DNA of 64,000 bases from Acidipila rosea (GCF_004339725.1 NZ_SMGK01000001.1:496001-560000), one strand, 5' to 3'. Shown: positions 36,954-45,856, counted from the first letter of the stretch. The notes: generated by a model from the sequence alone, not told the origin. Numbers and translations: made by a program.

Positions 36954-38155
36954 GTGGAGAACGTACAGAGAAGGCCACTCCGCGACGGCGGCACAAGGCT
37001 GAGGAAGACGGAGATAGGGTAATGAGCCGCGAACTGGTCACGGCTGCCTCCACGCTTGCGGGGGTATCGGCCTTGGGCATGGCCGGGGAGCGATGGGCCG
37101 GTGCCTGGTCGATGGCTTATCAGCAGAGCCTCGAACTGGGCCTGCCAAAGCTCTGGTCAGATGCGCGGTTGATGGCGACATTCTTCGCAATGAGGCACAT
37201 CGTGGTTGAGGTGCTATCGCCAGTGCTGCTGCTCTTTGCTGCTGCATGGTCGGGCGCCTTTGCGGCAGGTGCTGTGCAGGGTGGAGGCTTCACTGTCCAC
37301 CCCAAGGCTCTTACGTGGAAGTTTAATCGGCTCAACCCAGTTGAAAACATCAAGAACCTCTTCTCGATGCGTGCCGTCTCACGGCTGTTCAAGTCGCTGT
37401 TGCCCGCGGGGGTACTGGCGGCGTTGGCCTGGGGAAAGCTGCGCGAACAGACGGCTCTCCCGGTGATGTCTCTCGTGCGTCTGCCTTTAATTTTTACTGC
37501 AGCTTATGAGCTGCTGCGCGATGCGGCGTGGATCTCTTTCGCTTGGGCCGGGGTTGACTTTGCGGTCGAGTGGCGCAGCAGAGAGGCGCGCCTCAAGATG
37601 TCCAAGCAGGAGCTTCGTGACGAGTACAAGGAGACGGAAGGCAATCCCCAGATTCGCAGCCGTATCCGAGGATTGCAGCGCCAGATGAGGCGCAGGAAAT
37701 TGAAAGCGGATGTGCGGCGCGCAACGGTGGTCGTAACCAATCCAACGCACTATGCGGTGGCCTTGAGCTTCGACTTCGACACAATGGAAGCGCCTAAAGT
37801 CATGGCCAAGGGCCGCGATCTGCTTGCCGAACAGATCAAGAGTGAGGCCCGCTGGGCAGGCGTGCCTATTGTAGAGAATCCGCCACTGGCCCGTTCGCTC
37901 TATCGGCTGGTTGAGCCAGGTCAAGCGATCCCGGTGGATCTCTATGCAGCAGTCGCCGCAATCCTTGCATATCTCTATCGGCAGCAGGTTGAGGAGAAAG
38001 TGCGGGAAGAGCGCCGCAGAAAACAGACTGCGCCTATCCCCTCGAGGAGGGCCTCTAAGGAAGCGGGCGGGGGCCCTGCGCGTGGAGCTGCCTCGCAAGC
38101 AGTTGTTGCTATACCTACCGTTGCTTTACCCGCCAAGGAGAAGCCTATCCCATGA
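36950..38155 (+). CDS. flhB: Flagellar export switch protein FlhB
   Basis: 401 residues. Four transmembrane helices and a cytoplasmic domain with the self-cleavage motif NPTH (Asn264) in VVVTNPTHYAVAL; cleavage there is needed for the FliK-driven switch to filament export. The N-terminal segment GERTEKATPRRRHKAEEDG matches the family. The C-terminal tail past residue 350 is long, basic and Pro/Ala-rich. Coupled to fliR and flhA by ATGA overlaps. Confidence 0.97.
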   Translation: MSGERTEKATPRRRHKAEEDGDRVMSRELVTAASTLAGVSALGMAGERWAGAWSMAYQQSLELGLPKLWSDARLMATFFAMRHIVVEVLSPVLLLFAAAWSGAFAAGAVQGGGFTVHPKALTWKFNRLNPVENIKNLFSMRAVSRLFKSLLPAGVLAALAWGKLREQTALPVMSLVRLPLIFTAAYELLRDAAWISFAWAGVDFAVEWRSREARLKMSKQELRDEYKETEGNPQIRSRIRGLQRQMRRRKLKADVRRATVVVTNPTHYAVALSFDFDTMEAPKVMAKGRDLLAEQIKSEARWAGVPIVENPPLARSLYRLVEPGQAIPVDLYAAVAAILAYLYRQQVEEKVREERRRKQTAPIPSRRASKEAGGGPARGAASQAVVAIPTVALPAKEKPIP

Positions 38156-40263
38156 GCACTACTGCAGCCTTGCCTGGACTCGCCGTGACGAAACCCGACA
38201 GCCTGGGAGCTCGCTTAGCCCGGCTGGCGCGTGAGCTGTCCCTCCCAGTAGGAGCAATCAGCGTGATCTTCGTCATGCTCATTCCCGTACCTGCAATGGT
38301 GCTCGATCTACTGCTCTCCTGTTCAATGGCGGCTTCGATCCTTGTTTTTCTTTCGGCCGTACAGGTGCGGCGAGCGGTTGACTTCTCGGTTTTTCCCACT
38401 GTCCTCCTGCTGTTGACGCTCTTCAGGCTTTCCTTGAACATCGCGTCCAGTCGCCGCATTCTGCTGCACGGTAGTGAAGGAACAACAGCGGCGGGAACAG
38501 TCATCGAGGCCTTCGGACAATTTGTGGTGGGTGGGAATTATGTGGTCGGCTTCGTGCTGTTTCTCGCCCTGATCGCAATTCAATTCCTGGTTGTCAGCCA
38601 CGGAGCGGTGCGTACAGCGGAGGTAACAGCGCGGTTCACCCTCGATGCTTTGCCGGGCAAGCAGATGGCAATCGATGCCGACATGAATGCCGGGCTGATC
38701 GATGAGGCCGGAGCGCGGAAGCGCCGCCAGGCAATTGCACATGAGGCTGAGTTTTATGGCGCCATGGATGGCGCAGCACGATTCAGCCAGCGGGACTCAA
38801 TGGCGACCATTCTCATTACCGCGATCAACATCATCGCAGGATTGCTGATAGGAGTTTTTCAGCAGGGAGCCGATCTGTCCGATGCGGTGAAAAATTACAC
38901 GATTCTAACCGTCGGCGACGGGTTGGTGACGATGATTCCATCTCTGCTGGTTTCTGTAGCCGGCGGCATGGTGCTGACCCGCGCCTCCTCGGCAGATGCG
39001 CTGACTACGGAGTTAGGGGCACAGCTCTTCCGCAAAGGCACGACACTCTATATTGCGAGCGGAGTGCTGGGCGCCTTGTGTCTCGTTCCCGGACTGCCGA
39101 AGCTTGCTTTCCTGCTGCCTTCACTGGGGCTGGGCCTGCTGGGAAGTGTGGTTTCAAAGCGGCGGCCGATAACGGCAGTTGCTGAGCCGGAAGGCAAAAA
39201 GCCTGCCACTGCCCAGGCAGACAATATCGCTGGTCTTCTCAAAATGGAAGAACTGAGCCTGGAGATAGGGTTTCAGCTGATCCCTATGGTGGACGAAAAG
39301 CAGGGAGGTCAGATGCTGAACCGGGTGCGTACGCTGAGGCGTGGTCTGGCCACGGAACTTGGCTTTCTCGTGCCACCTATCCACATCTCGGACAATCTTC
39401 GACTAAAGCCGCGTGAGTATGTCTTCTCCCTGCGAGGAATTGAAATTGGACGCTGGCAGACGGAGGTCAACAGTCTTCTGGCGGTGAGCGCCGAGGCTTC
39501 GGCCCATCCTCTGCCAGGCAAAGAAACGCAGGAGCCCGCTTTCGGCATATCTGCGCGCTGGATCTCGCCCGCGCTCGAAGACCAGGCTATCGCAGCAGGC
39601 TACTCGGTAGTTGATGGCATTTCGGCAGTGAGCACCCACGTAGCGGAGATGGTACGGCAGCACGCCCACGAGCTCCTGAACCGGGCTGAAACCAAGCGGC
39701 TATTGGATTCGCTTAACGAGTCTCATCCGAAGCTGGTCGAGGAACTGGTGCCCAAGCTGATCTCGCTTGGGGAAGCGCAGAAGGTGCTGCAGCAACTTTT
39801 ACGCGAGCAGGTATCGATCCGCGACCTGGGAACGATTCTCGAAGCTCTGGTCGAGGCGGCAGCGTTGAACAAGACCGTGCCCCATTTGGTGGAGACTGCG
39901 CGTCAGGCTCTTGGTCGCAGGATCGTGCAGCCACTGCTCGATGCCGATGGGACGCTGAGGGTTCTGCTACTTGATCCCGCCATCGAGGAGGAGATGCTGG
40001 CTCTCTTTGAGCCTGAAGGGGCGCGTCTGCTGAGTGATGGCCGTGCACCAGCGAATACACCATGGCTAAGGCGCATTGCCGATTCTGTGAAGCAGCTAAT
40101 AGGCGCGAGGTCTTCGGCGGCATTGCCCGTGCTCCTTGCCCCATCACCGGCGCGCTACTACCTGCGCCGCTGGCTTGAGCCTGTGCTGCCGAGGGTGACG
40201 GTGCTTTCGCCTGCAGAGATTCCCGCGGACGTGAGGGTGCGGTCCGTAGGCGTGGTGCGGTAG
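38152..40263 (+). CDS. flhA: Flagellar export component FlhA
   Basis: 703 residues, normal length. Eight N-terminal hydrophobic segments include the FHIPEP-type region (SVFPTVLLLLTLFRLSLNIA-like, with LPGKQMAIDADMNAGLID conserved), and a large cytoplasmic domain docks export chaperones (RLKPREYVF, LGTILEALVEAA). FlhA forms a nonameric ring under the gate. flhF and flhG, often next downstream, are absent; fliA follows. Confidence 0.97.
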   Translation: MSTTAALPGLAVTKPDSLGARLARLARELSLPVGAISVIFVMLIPVPAMVLDLLLSCSMAASILVFLSAVQVRRAVDFSVFPTVLLLLTLFRLSLNIASSRRILLHGSEGTTAAGTVIEAFGQFVVGGNYVVGFVLFLALIAIQFLVVSHGAVRTAEVTARFTLDALPGKQMAIDADMNAGLIDEAGARKRRQAIAHEAEFYGAMDGAARFSQRDSMATILITAINIIAGLLIGVFQQGADLSDAVKNYTILTVGDGLVTMIPSLLVSVAGGMVLTRASSADALTTELGAQLFRKGTTLYIASGVLGALCLVPGLPKLAFLLPSLGLGLLGSVVSKRRPITAVAEPEGKKPATAQADNIAGLLKMEELSLEIGFQLIPMVDEKQGGQMLNRVRTLRRGLATELGFLVPPIHISDNLRLKPREYVFSLRGIEIGRWQTEVNSLLAVSAEASAHPLPGKETQEPAFGISARWISPALEDQAIAAGYSVVDGISAVSTHVAEMVRQHAHELLNRAETKRLLDSLNESHPKLVEELVPKLISLGEAQKVLQQLLREQVSIRDLGTILEALVEAAALNKTVPHLVETARQALGRRIVQPLLDADGTLRVLLLDPAIEEEMLALFEPEGARLLSDGRAPANTPWLRRIADSVKQLIGARSSAALPVLLAPSPARYYLRRWLEPVLPRVTVLSPAEIPADVRVRSVGVVR

Positions 40264-40328
40264 AGAGTGTGATTCACACGGGAGAAGAAAGAGACGAACA
40301 GCTTTTGGATCAGAGGTCAGGAGCAGAT

Positions 40329-41303
40329 ATGCAGAGCGGCGGATGGGAGCAGCAGCGAGAAGCGAGTGCAGAGCGGGAAAGGGACCAGGCCATGGTGTAT
40401 TTACCGGAACGGGATCCGGAGTTGGCAGGCGGTAAGGCGCGAATATCGGCCGAGGAACCCAGTGTAGGCGCAACCCCAAAGATTCCGGGAGTGTGGGAGG
40501 CAGAGCAGGAGCGAATGATGATCGAGCACCTGCCAATCGTCCGTTATCTTGCCAGGCGCATTCACGAGCGGCTGCCGCAGCACGTCGAGATGGAAGACCT
40601 GGTTTCAGCTGGGGTGATTGGACTGATGGATGCCTTTCAGAAGTTTGATCCCAACAAGAAAGTGCAGTTTCGCAGCTACGCGCAGTTTCGGATTCGCGGT
40701 GCGATTCTCGACAGCTTGCGGACACTTGACTGGAGTCCTCGCGAGCTGCGGCGGAAAGGTCGCGTGATCGAGGAGGCAATCCGCACTCTCACGGCCAGGA
40801 TTGGGCGTCAGCCATCGGAGAGTGAGGTGGCTGCGGAGATGGGATTGCCACTCGGAGACTACCAGCAGTTACTTGGCCAGCTGAAAGGCCTCGAAATCGG
40901 GACGCTCCACATGGAGCGATCCGAAGACTCCGGCGAAGAAGAACTAGCTTATATCCCGAACAAGCCGGAGGAAGACCCCCTCTTCCGATGCCTTGCCGGT
41001 GAGATGAAAGAGCGCCTGGCGGAAGCGGTCAGCAATTTGCCCGAACGGGAGCGGCTCGTGATGACGCTCTACTACTACGAGGAGATGACCATGAAAGAGA
41101 TAGGCCTCGCTCTTGGGGTGGTCGAGTCGCGGGTCTCGCAGATCCACTCCTCGGCGGTCGTGCATCTCCGGGCGTTGCTTGCGGCGTTCGCGCCGGTTGG
41201 CCGGGCTGAGGGACAAAAGAGCAGGGCAGGGCGCCAGAGCCATGCGGAGGCAGGAGAAATAAGAGTTTCAGGAAAGACGGCGAGTGATGGAAAAAAATCT
41301 TAA
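40329..41303 (+). CDS. fliA: Flagellar sigma factor FliA (sigma-28)
   Basis: 324 residues. After a polar N-terminal extension of about 60 residues come region 2 (HLPIVRYLARRIHERLP, VEMEDLVSAGVIGLMDAFQK, VQFRSYAQFRIRGAILD), region 3, and region 4 (LPERERLVMTLYYYEEMTMKEIG, VVESRVSQIHSSAVV in parts). It directs RNA polymerase to late flagellar promoters such as the one at 49561. ATG 40329 has AGGAG ahead; the GTG at 40269 would add 20 polar residues. Its 3' end overlaps fliM by 17 bases. Confidence 0.93.
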   Translation: MQSGGWEQQREASAERERDQAMVYLPERDPELAGGKARISAEEPSVGATPKIPGVWEAEQERMMIEHLPIVRYLARRIHERLPQHVEMEDLVSAGVIGLMDAFQKFDPNKKVQFRSYAQFRIRGAILDSLRTLDWSPRELRRKGRVIEEAIRTLTARIGRQPSESEVAAEMGLPLGDYQQLLGQLKGLEIGTLHMERSEDSGEEELAYIPNKPEEDPLFRCLAGEMKERLAEAVSNLPERERLVMTLYYYEEMTMKEIGLALGVVESRVSQIHSSAVVHLRALLAAFAPVGRAEGQKSRAGRQSHAEAGEIRVSGKTASDGKKS

Positions 41304-42267
41304 GCAGGATGAAATTGACGCTCTCTTTCAGGCGGCGCGGGCCCGCTCCGTTTCTGCCAAGCAGGACCCACGCGACACTCGGAGCAAGGTCCAACCCTAC
41401 AATTTTTCCCGTGCCGGACAGATCTCGAACGAACAGATGCGGGCCATCAGCCTGCTGAATGACATGTTCGCCCGTAACCTGCGGCACAACCTTGGCGTAT
41501 GGCTGAGGAGCAGGTTTGAGGTCAATCTTGTGTCTGCCGAACAGATGCCCTTCAGCGAGTTCACAATGCGCATTCCGGAACTTGCATACGTAGGCTCGGT
41601 GCAGCTTGAACCGTTGCGGGCGGTCTCTGTCCTGCAGCTCGATCTCGCCTTGGCTCCTCCGATCATTGACCTGTTACTCGGTGGCGAGGGGCGGCCGGGA
41701 ACTCCACGGGAACTGACTGATATCGAAGAGTCCATTCTTGCCAGTGTGTCCGATGTCATCTGCCGGGAACTGAGTGCAGCCTGGCAGCCGGTGGGACTGA
41801 CCTTTGCCTTCGAACGGCGTCAATTGCAGACCCAGGTCGCACGAATTATGCCGGTTGCCGAAAAGACTCTTTGTCTGAGCTTCGAAATCCGGATGCCGGA
41901 AGCGAGCGGGCTGCTGAACCTGGCTTTTCCCGCTGTGGTTTCAAATACCATTTTGCGTCGGCTCACTGGGGATTGGACGCGGCAGAGACGCCATTCGCCG
42001 GAGACATCCGAGCGCATTCGACAGCGGATGGGCCTGGCTACTTTTGGCACATCCGTACAGCTACCTGCTGTCTCTCTACCTGCTTCGGCAATTGAAGAGA
42101 TGGAGGTGGGCAGCATCCTTCGACTGCCGCTGCCAGCCACTCGGGCGGCGAAGTTTCAGGTAGCGGGAGTGCCGGTTTTTGAGGCGCTTCCAGTAAACCG
42201 AGATGGGCTGCGCAGCGCGCGGCTGTTGCGGCCGGAGCCCGACAGTCCGCTGGCGGAGATGTTTTGA
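41287..42267 (+). CDS. fliM: Flagellar motor switch protein FliM
   Basis: 326 residues. The N-terminal CheY-binding peptide is reduced to DEIDALFQAA; YNFSRAGQISNEQMRAI opens the middle domain and a SpoA domain closes the protein (VQLPAVSLPASAIEEMEVGS). FliM links FliG to the FliN ring and receives CheY-P. I chose ATG 41287, one codon after a GTG. It overlaps fliA and is followed by the second fliN-like gene. Confidence 0.94.
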   Translation: MEKNLKQDEIDALFQAARARSVSAKQDPRDTRSKVQPYNFSRAGQISNEQMRAISLLNDMFARNLRHNLGVWLRSRFEVNLVSAEQMPFSEFTMRIPELAYVGSVQLEPLRAVSVLQLDLALAPPIIDLLLGGEGRPGTPRELTDIEESILASVSDVICRELSAAWQPVGLTFAFERRQLQTQVARIMPVAEKTLCLSFEIRMPEASGLLNLAFPAVVSNTILRRLTGDWTRQRRHSPETSERIRQRMGLATFGTSVQLPAVSLPASAIEEMEVGSILRLPLPATRAAKFQVAGVPVFEALPVNRDGLRSARLLRPEPDSPLAEMF

Positions 42268-42299
42268 AAGGTTAACGCGTTCGAGGCGAAGGGGTGGCT

Positions 42300-43118
42300 A
42301 TGAAGAATTTTTCTGAGGTGTGGCTGGTCGAGCTGCCTAAGCTGCTGACCAGCGAACTAGGCGCTGAGGCTGTGATAGAGCCGATGAGCGGGCTGCCGCC
42401 CACCGGCAGGCTTGTGGCGGTCGAAGTGTTGCATGGCAGCTCCCATCGGCTGCTGGCGGCCGTAGATGCAGCGTCGTTGTCGTCGCTGCTGGTTGCCGCG
42501 AAGGTGACCTCCACCGAGCCGGACGAGGAGCGCGACCGGGATCTGTGGACGGACTTGCTGCGGCAGGCAAGCACGCAGACCGCGGCGGCGTTTGGCGAGG
42601 GGCTCGATGTGCGAGTACAACTTGCCGAGATGCGGGGCAGCTCCTTCGAATGGTACACGCTGCGAGTTGGCGAAAATCGACTCCCGCTTGCCGTGCGGTT
42701 TGAGAATGTAGTGCCAAAGACTGCGGGAACAGGGAGTGCGTCAGCAGATCCGGCAAAGGGGTCGAGCAATGAAGCGCGGACGGTCAACAGCGCAGGAGCT
42801 TTCCCTCCCGGGTCGAAGCCAGCATCTTCGCATAGTGCAGCATTGCCTTCCCGTGGCCTCGATCTTTTATTGGATGTCGAACTGGAGGCTTCCCTGCGCT
42901 TCGGTTCTCGTGAGATGACGTTAAACGAGGTGCTGGACCTTGGAGCGGGGGACGTTGTCGAACTGGAGCGCCATGTGGCTGATCCTGTTGATCTGCTGGT
43001 AGGGGATAAGATCGTTGCCCGGGGCGAAGTTGTGCTCGTCAATGGTTGCTTCGGTTTGCGCGTCACTGAAGTGGCAGAACCGAAGATGCGCCTGGAGAGT
43101 ATCCGATGCCTTTTCTAG
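42300..43118 (+). CDS. fliN: Long FliN-type switch protein with extra N-terminal domain
   Basis: 272 residues. The last 75 form a SpoA domain (LLLDVELEASLRFGSREMTL, LDLGAGDVVELERHVADPVD, IVARGEVVLVNGCFGLRV), clearly FliN-like. The first 150 residues (from MKNFSEVWLVELPKLLTSEL) look like a compact alpha/beta domain resembling the CheC/FliY-type N-terminal part, but I do not see the paired Glu-x2-Asn phosphatase motifs. A Ser/Ala/Pro linker joins the two. AAGGGG precedes ATG 42300. Its position after fliM makes it the likely principal FliN. Overlaps the next gene by 13 bases. Confidence 0.85.
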   Translation: MKNFSEVWLVELPKLLTSELGAEAVIEPMSGLPPTGRLVAVEVLHGSSHRLLAAVDAASLSSLLVAAKVTSTEPDEERDRDLWTDLLRQASTQTAAAFGEGLDVRVQLAEMRGSSFEWYTLRVGENRLPLAVRFENVVPKTAGTGSASADPAKGSSNEARTVNSAGAFPPGSKPASSHSAALPSRGLDLLLDVELEASLRFGSREMTLNEVLDLGAGDVVELERHVADPVDLLVGDKIVARGEVVLVNGCFGLRVTEVAEPKMRLESIRCLF

Positions 43119-44026
43119 ATAAGAAGCAGGTGCAGTTCTCAGACGGCCAGCCTCAGGCCATTCCTTTATCTGGACGGACAGAAGATTCCAGGCGTGGTTC
43201 TGCGCTCTTTCCGGTCTGTTCGAATGCAGACTGTAAAGCTGGCCGTCTTCGTCTCTGGCGCAGCCGCCAGACGCCGGTACTTGAAGGCGGGTGGCTCTGC
43301 AGTCCGGAGTGTACTCGGGCCAGGTTGCGAGAGATGCTCGCCCGCGAGATGGAGGGCAGGAGTGAGGTCCCCGTTGTGCATCAACACAGGGTTCCGCTGG
43401 GTCTGGTGATGCTGGCGCAAGGCTGGATCACGCAGGCTCAGTTACGCAACGCGATTGAAGCGCAGAGGCAAGGCAACCAGAAGCGTCTGGGCGACCTGCT
43501 GGTAGAGCTTCACGGACTGGATCAGCGACTGGTGACACGTGCCCTCGGAATACAGTGGAATTGTCCCATTTTCTCGCTCGATGGCTTCCAGCCAGCACTG
43601 GTTTCGTCGCTGGTGCCGCGGCTCTTACTCGACAGCTTTGGCTTTGTCCCGGTGAGAGCGACAGTGTCGAGTCGCCTGCACATTGGTTTTGAAGGTCATC
43701 TGGATCCGTGCGTCACGTTTGCCATTGAGCGGATGACAGGATGCAGGGTTGAAGCGGGATTATTGAGTGGCAGTGACTTCCGACTGGCCCATCCGCAGAT
43801 GCTGGCGGCTGCATTTCCGAAAACACGACTTATGGAGGCCGCCGGACTGGAACCCCTGGTCCACGCACTAAGCCTCGTGCTAGAGGACAGCAGAGCAGTT
43901 GAGGCGCGACTGGTGCGGGTGCATGATTTCTTCTGGCTGAGGATATGGCGCGTCGCGTCAGGCCAAACTGTTCCTCGGAGAGAAGATGTTGAGGATGTGA
44001 TCTGTTCACTGATGCAAGCAAACTAA
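43106..44026 (+). CDS. Cys-rich protein with MshEN/GspE-N-like domain in the flagellar locus
   Basis: 306 residues. The N-terminal 60 hold four Cys in two groups, CSNADC and CSPEC, a likely zinc site. Residues about 95-160 (PLGLVMLAQGWITQAQLRNAIE, KRLGDLLVELHGLDQRLVTRALG) carry the repeated pattern of the MshEN/T2SSE N-terminal domain, which in other proteins precedes a PilB/GspE ATPase and can bind cyclic di-GMP. No ATPase follows; the C-terminal half is unassigned. It overlaps fliN by 13 bases and precedes cheY, so it is part of the motor operon. A cyclic di-GMP-sensing brake or adaptor is possible, but that is inference. Confidence 0.65.
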   Translation: MPFLDKKQVQFSDGQPQAIPLSGRTEDSRRGSALFPVCSNADCKAGRLRLWRSRQTPVLEGGWLCSPECTRARLREMLAREMEGRSEVPVVHQHRVPLGLVMLAQGWITQAQLRNAIEAQRQGNQKRLGDLLVELHGLDQRLVTRALGIQWNCPIFSLDGFQPALVSSLVPRLLLDSFGFVPVRATVSSRLHIGFEGHLDPCVTFAIERMTGCRVEAGLLSGSDFRLAHPQMLAAAFPKTRLMEAAGLEPLVHALSLVLEDSRAVEARLVRVHDFFWLRIWRVASGQTVPRREDVEDVICSLMQAN

Positions 44027-44029
44027 ATC

Positions 44030-44037
44030 GCCGATAA
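44030..44037 (+). promoter_or_regulatory. Perfect sigma-28 -10 octamer before cheY, without -35
   Basis: GCCGATAA matches the sigma-28 -10 element fully and lies 28 bases before the cheY ATG, but no TAAA is present 15-16 bases upstream. About two such octamers are expected by chance in a window this size on both strands. Confidence 0.2.
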
Positions 44038-44065
44038 GGAAGGGGACGCTCAAAGGAGAGTGCAA

Positions 44066-44452
44066 ATGAATGGAATACGCGTCCTGATCGTAGATGATTC
44101 TTCCGTGATGAGGAAAATCGTCGAGCGCGCCTTGCGCCAGGCTGGGCTGGAGCTGACGCACGTGTTTGAAGCCTCGAGTGGAGTGGAGGGGCTTGAGCTT
44201 TTGCGTGCGGAAAGAGTCGATCTAATCGTCTCTGACATCAACATGCCCAATATGGATGGGCTCACCTTTCTCAAGCAGTTACGAACTGAGGATCTTGCGG
44301 CGGAAGTTCCAGTCGTGATGATTACCACTGAAAGCAGTGAGGACCACGTGCGCGAGGCGCTTGCCAGCGGCGCGCAGGGCTATATACGTAAGCCGTTCAC
44401 TGCTGATCAGGTCAAGGAGCGGGTGCTTCCGCTGGTTGAAGCTGCGGTTTAA
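44066..44452 (+). CDS. cheY: CheY-like response regulator
   Basis: 128 residues, a single receiver domain. Key residues are intact: Asp10 and Asp11 (VLIVDDS), phosphoacceptor Asp57 (VSDINMPNMDG), Thr87/88 and Lys109 (YIRKPF). Set between C-ring genes and cheX, it is the probable motor CheY. AAAGGAG lies 7 bases before ATG 44066. No cheA or receptor gene is in the window. Confidence 0.92.
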   Translation: MNGIRVLIVDDSSVMRKIVERALRQAGLELTHVFEASSGVEGLELLRAERVDLIVSDINMPNMDGLTFLKQLRTEDLAAEVPVVMITTESSEDHVREALASGAQGYIRKPFTADQVKERVLPLVEAAV

Positions 44453-44536
44453 CCTGCGGTCGTTCTCAGAAGCAGATATCTACTGCAAGTAATTTCTAAA
44501 ATCGATGAAAGCGTAAGAGCGACAGGAGAGCAATTG

Positions 44537-45022
44537 ATGGCGACCATGACCAGACAGTTGATAGAGGACAGCCCCCATGCCGTGCATCTTGATGAGGCGG
44601 TGGATGAAGTCTTCCGTCTGATGATGGGCGTCCAGTGTATACCGGGGGAGCTTAAGCCCCCTTCCGATACTGAGATGTTGACTGCGGTCATTGGTCTGGC
44701 AGGAGCGATCAGCGGCGCGTGTCTACTCAGCCTGGGTCGCAAGTCTGCGCTGAGAATCGCAGAGTTTCTTACGGGAGTGCAGACGGCAGAGATGGATACT
44801 ACCGTTAAAGATGCGGTCGGCGAGGTGTGTAACATGATTGCCGGAGCCTGGAAGGGGAAATATGCGCCGCTCAGTTCCGGCTGTATGCTATCGATTCCAG
44901 CTATCGTCACTGGCAGCAACTATCAGCTACACATGCAGAGTCCCGAGTTCAGTATCGAGCGCTGTTATCAGTTCGAGGATCAGATCATTGACTTCAAGGT
45001 GATTTGCGAATCGATCCAATAG
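44537..45022 (+). CDS. cheX: CheX-type CheY-P phosphatase
   Basis: 161 residues. The catalytic motif Glu96-x2-Asn99 is in VGEVCNMIAGAWKG, and LLSLGRKSALRIAEFLTG is the usual lead-in. CheX dimers dephosphorylate CheY-P, ending the signal; this suits the cheY gene directly upstream. AGGAGAG lies 8 bases before ATG 44537. Confidence 0.88.
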   Translation: MATMTRQLIEDSPHAVHLDEAVDEVFRLMMGVQCIPGELKPPSDTEMLTAVIGLAGAISGACLLSLGRKSALRIAEFLTGVQTAEMDTTVKDAVGEVCNMIAGAWKGKYAPLSSGCMLSIPAIVTGSNYQLHMQSPEFSIERCYQFEDQIIDFKVICESIQ

Positions 45023-45081
45023 CAGTAGATCGTCGGTACCACTCGTTCCTGAGAACCTTCTTATCTTCCCAAACCTTTCCC

Positions 45082-45120
45082 GGTATCTCTTTTGCACTTT
45101 CTCTGCGCAAAGGAGATACC
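45082..45120 (+). promoter_or_regulatory. Hairpin that sequesters the flgF Shine-Dalgarno
   Basis: Positions 45082-45095 (GGTATCTCTTTTGC) pair with 45107-45120 (GCAAAGGAGATACC) over all 14 positions, with one T-G wobble and an 11-base loop. The 3' arm contains AAGGAG (45110-45115), the only Shine-Dalgarno for the GTG at 45122. No U-run follows, so it is not an intrinsic terminator. Folded RNA would block flgF translation. Confidence 0.7.
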
Positions 45121-45121
45121 A

Positions 45122-45856
45122 GTGGACAGCGGTATTTATGCAGCCTTTTCGGGGCTTTTGGCGCGCACCGAAGCACTTGATTCGGCAGCCAGCAATCTTG
45201 CCAATGCAAACACTCACGGCTTTCGTGCCGAGCGCGAATTCTTTCGCAATGCCATTGCTGGGCCCGATGCGCTTAATTCCCAACTGAACCGGACGGTCAA
45301 CAACTTCGGTGTGCTTGGTGGCAACCAGCTTGACTTTGGGCAGGGTGTGCTGGCTCCTACAGGAAATCCTCTGGATCTGGCGATTGAGGGGCAGGGATTC
45401 TTCGCCCTGCAGACTCCCAACGGTGTGCGCTATACCCGTGATGGATCGTTTCAGCGAACCAATCAAGGTGTGCTGATTGCGGCAACCGGCGAGCCGGTAC
45501 TGGATATCAATAACAAGCCGATCATCGTACCCAGCGGTGAGATATCTATCGGCTCCGATGGTGTCATCTCCGTTGGCGGAGCGACGGCCGGCAAGCTTGG
45601 CGTGTTTACATTTGACGGACCCGCCTCCATGCAGCCGGAGGGAGTGAACCGCTACATGCCGGTGGGTGGCGCGAAACCGAAGCTGTCGTCGGCAGGAGTA
45701 CATCAAGGAGCGCTGGAAAGTTCGAATCAGGATGTAATCCAAGGCACAATGCAACTGATCCTTGTCCAGCGCCAGTCGGAGATGATGCAAAAGGCGCTAT
45801 CCATCTTCCATGCTGACTTTGACAAGACGGCCAGTGAGGACCTGCCGCGAGTGTAA
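45122..45856 (+). CDS. flgF: Flagellar proximal/distal rod protein FlgF
   Basis: 244 residues. DSGIYAAFSGLLARTEALDSAASNLANANTHG, in parts, is the axial-protein N-terminus; LAIEGQGFFALQTPNGVRYTRDGSF, in parts, and the C-terminal ESSNQDVIQGTMQLILVQR complete the pattern. Length and place before flgG identify it as FlgF. I chose GTG 45122 because AAGGAG lies 6 bases ahead; the ten upstream codons fall in the regulatory hairpin. Confidence 0.92.
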   Translation: MDSGIYAAFSGLLARTEALDSAASNLANANTHGFRAEREFFRNAIAGPDALNSQLNRTVNNFGVLGGNQLDFGQGVLAPTGNPLDLAIEGQGFFALQTPNGVRYTRDGSFQRTNQGVLIAATGEPVLDINNKPIIVPSGEISIGSDGVISVGGATAGKLGVFTFDGPASMQPEGVNRYMPVGGAKPKLSSAGVHQGALESSNQDVIQGTMQLILVQRQSEMMQKALSIFHADFDKTASEDLPRV

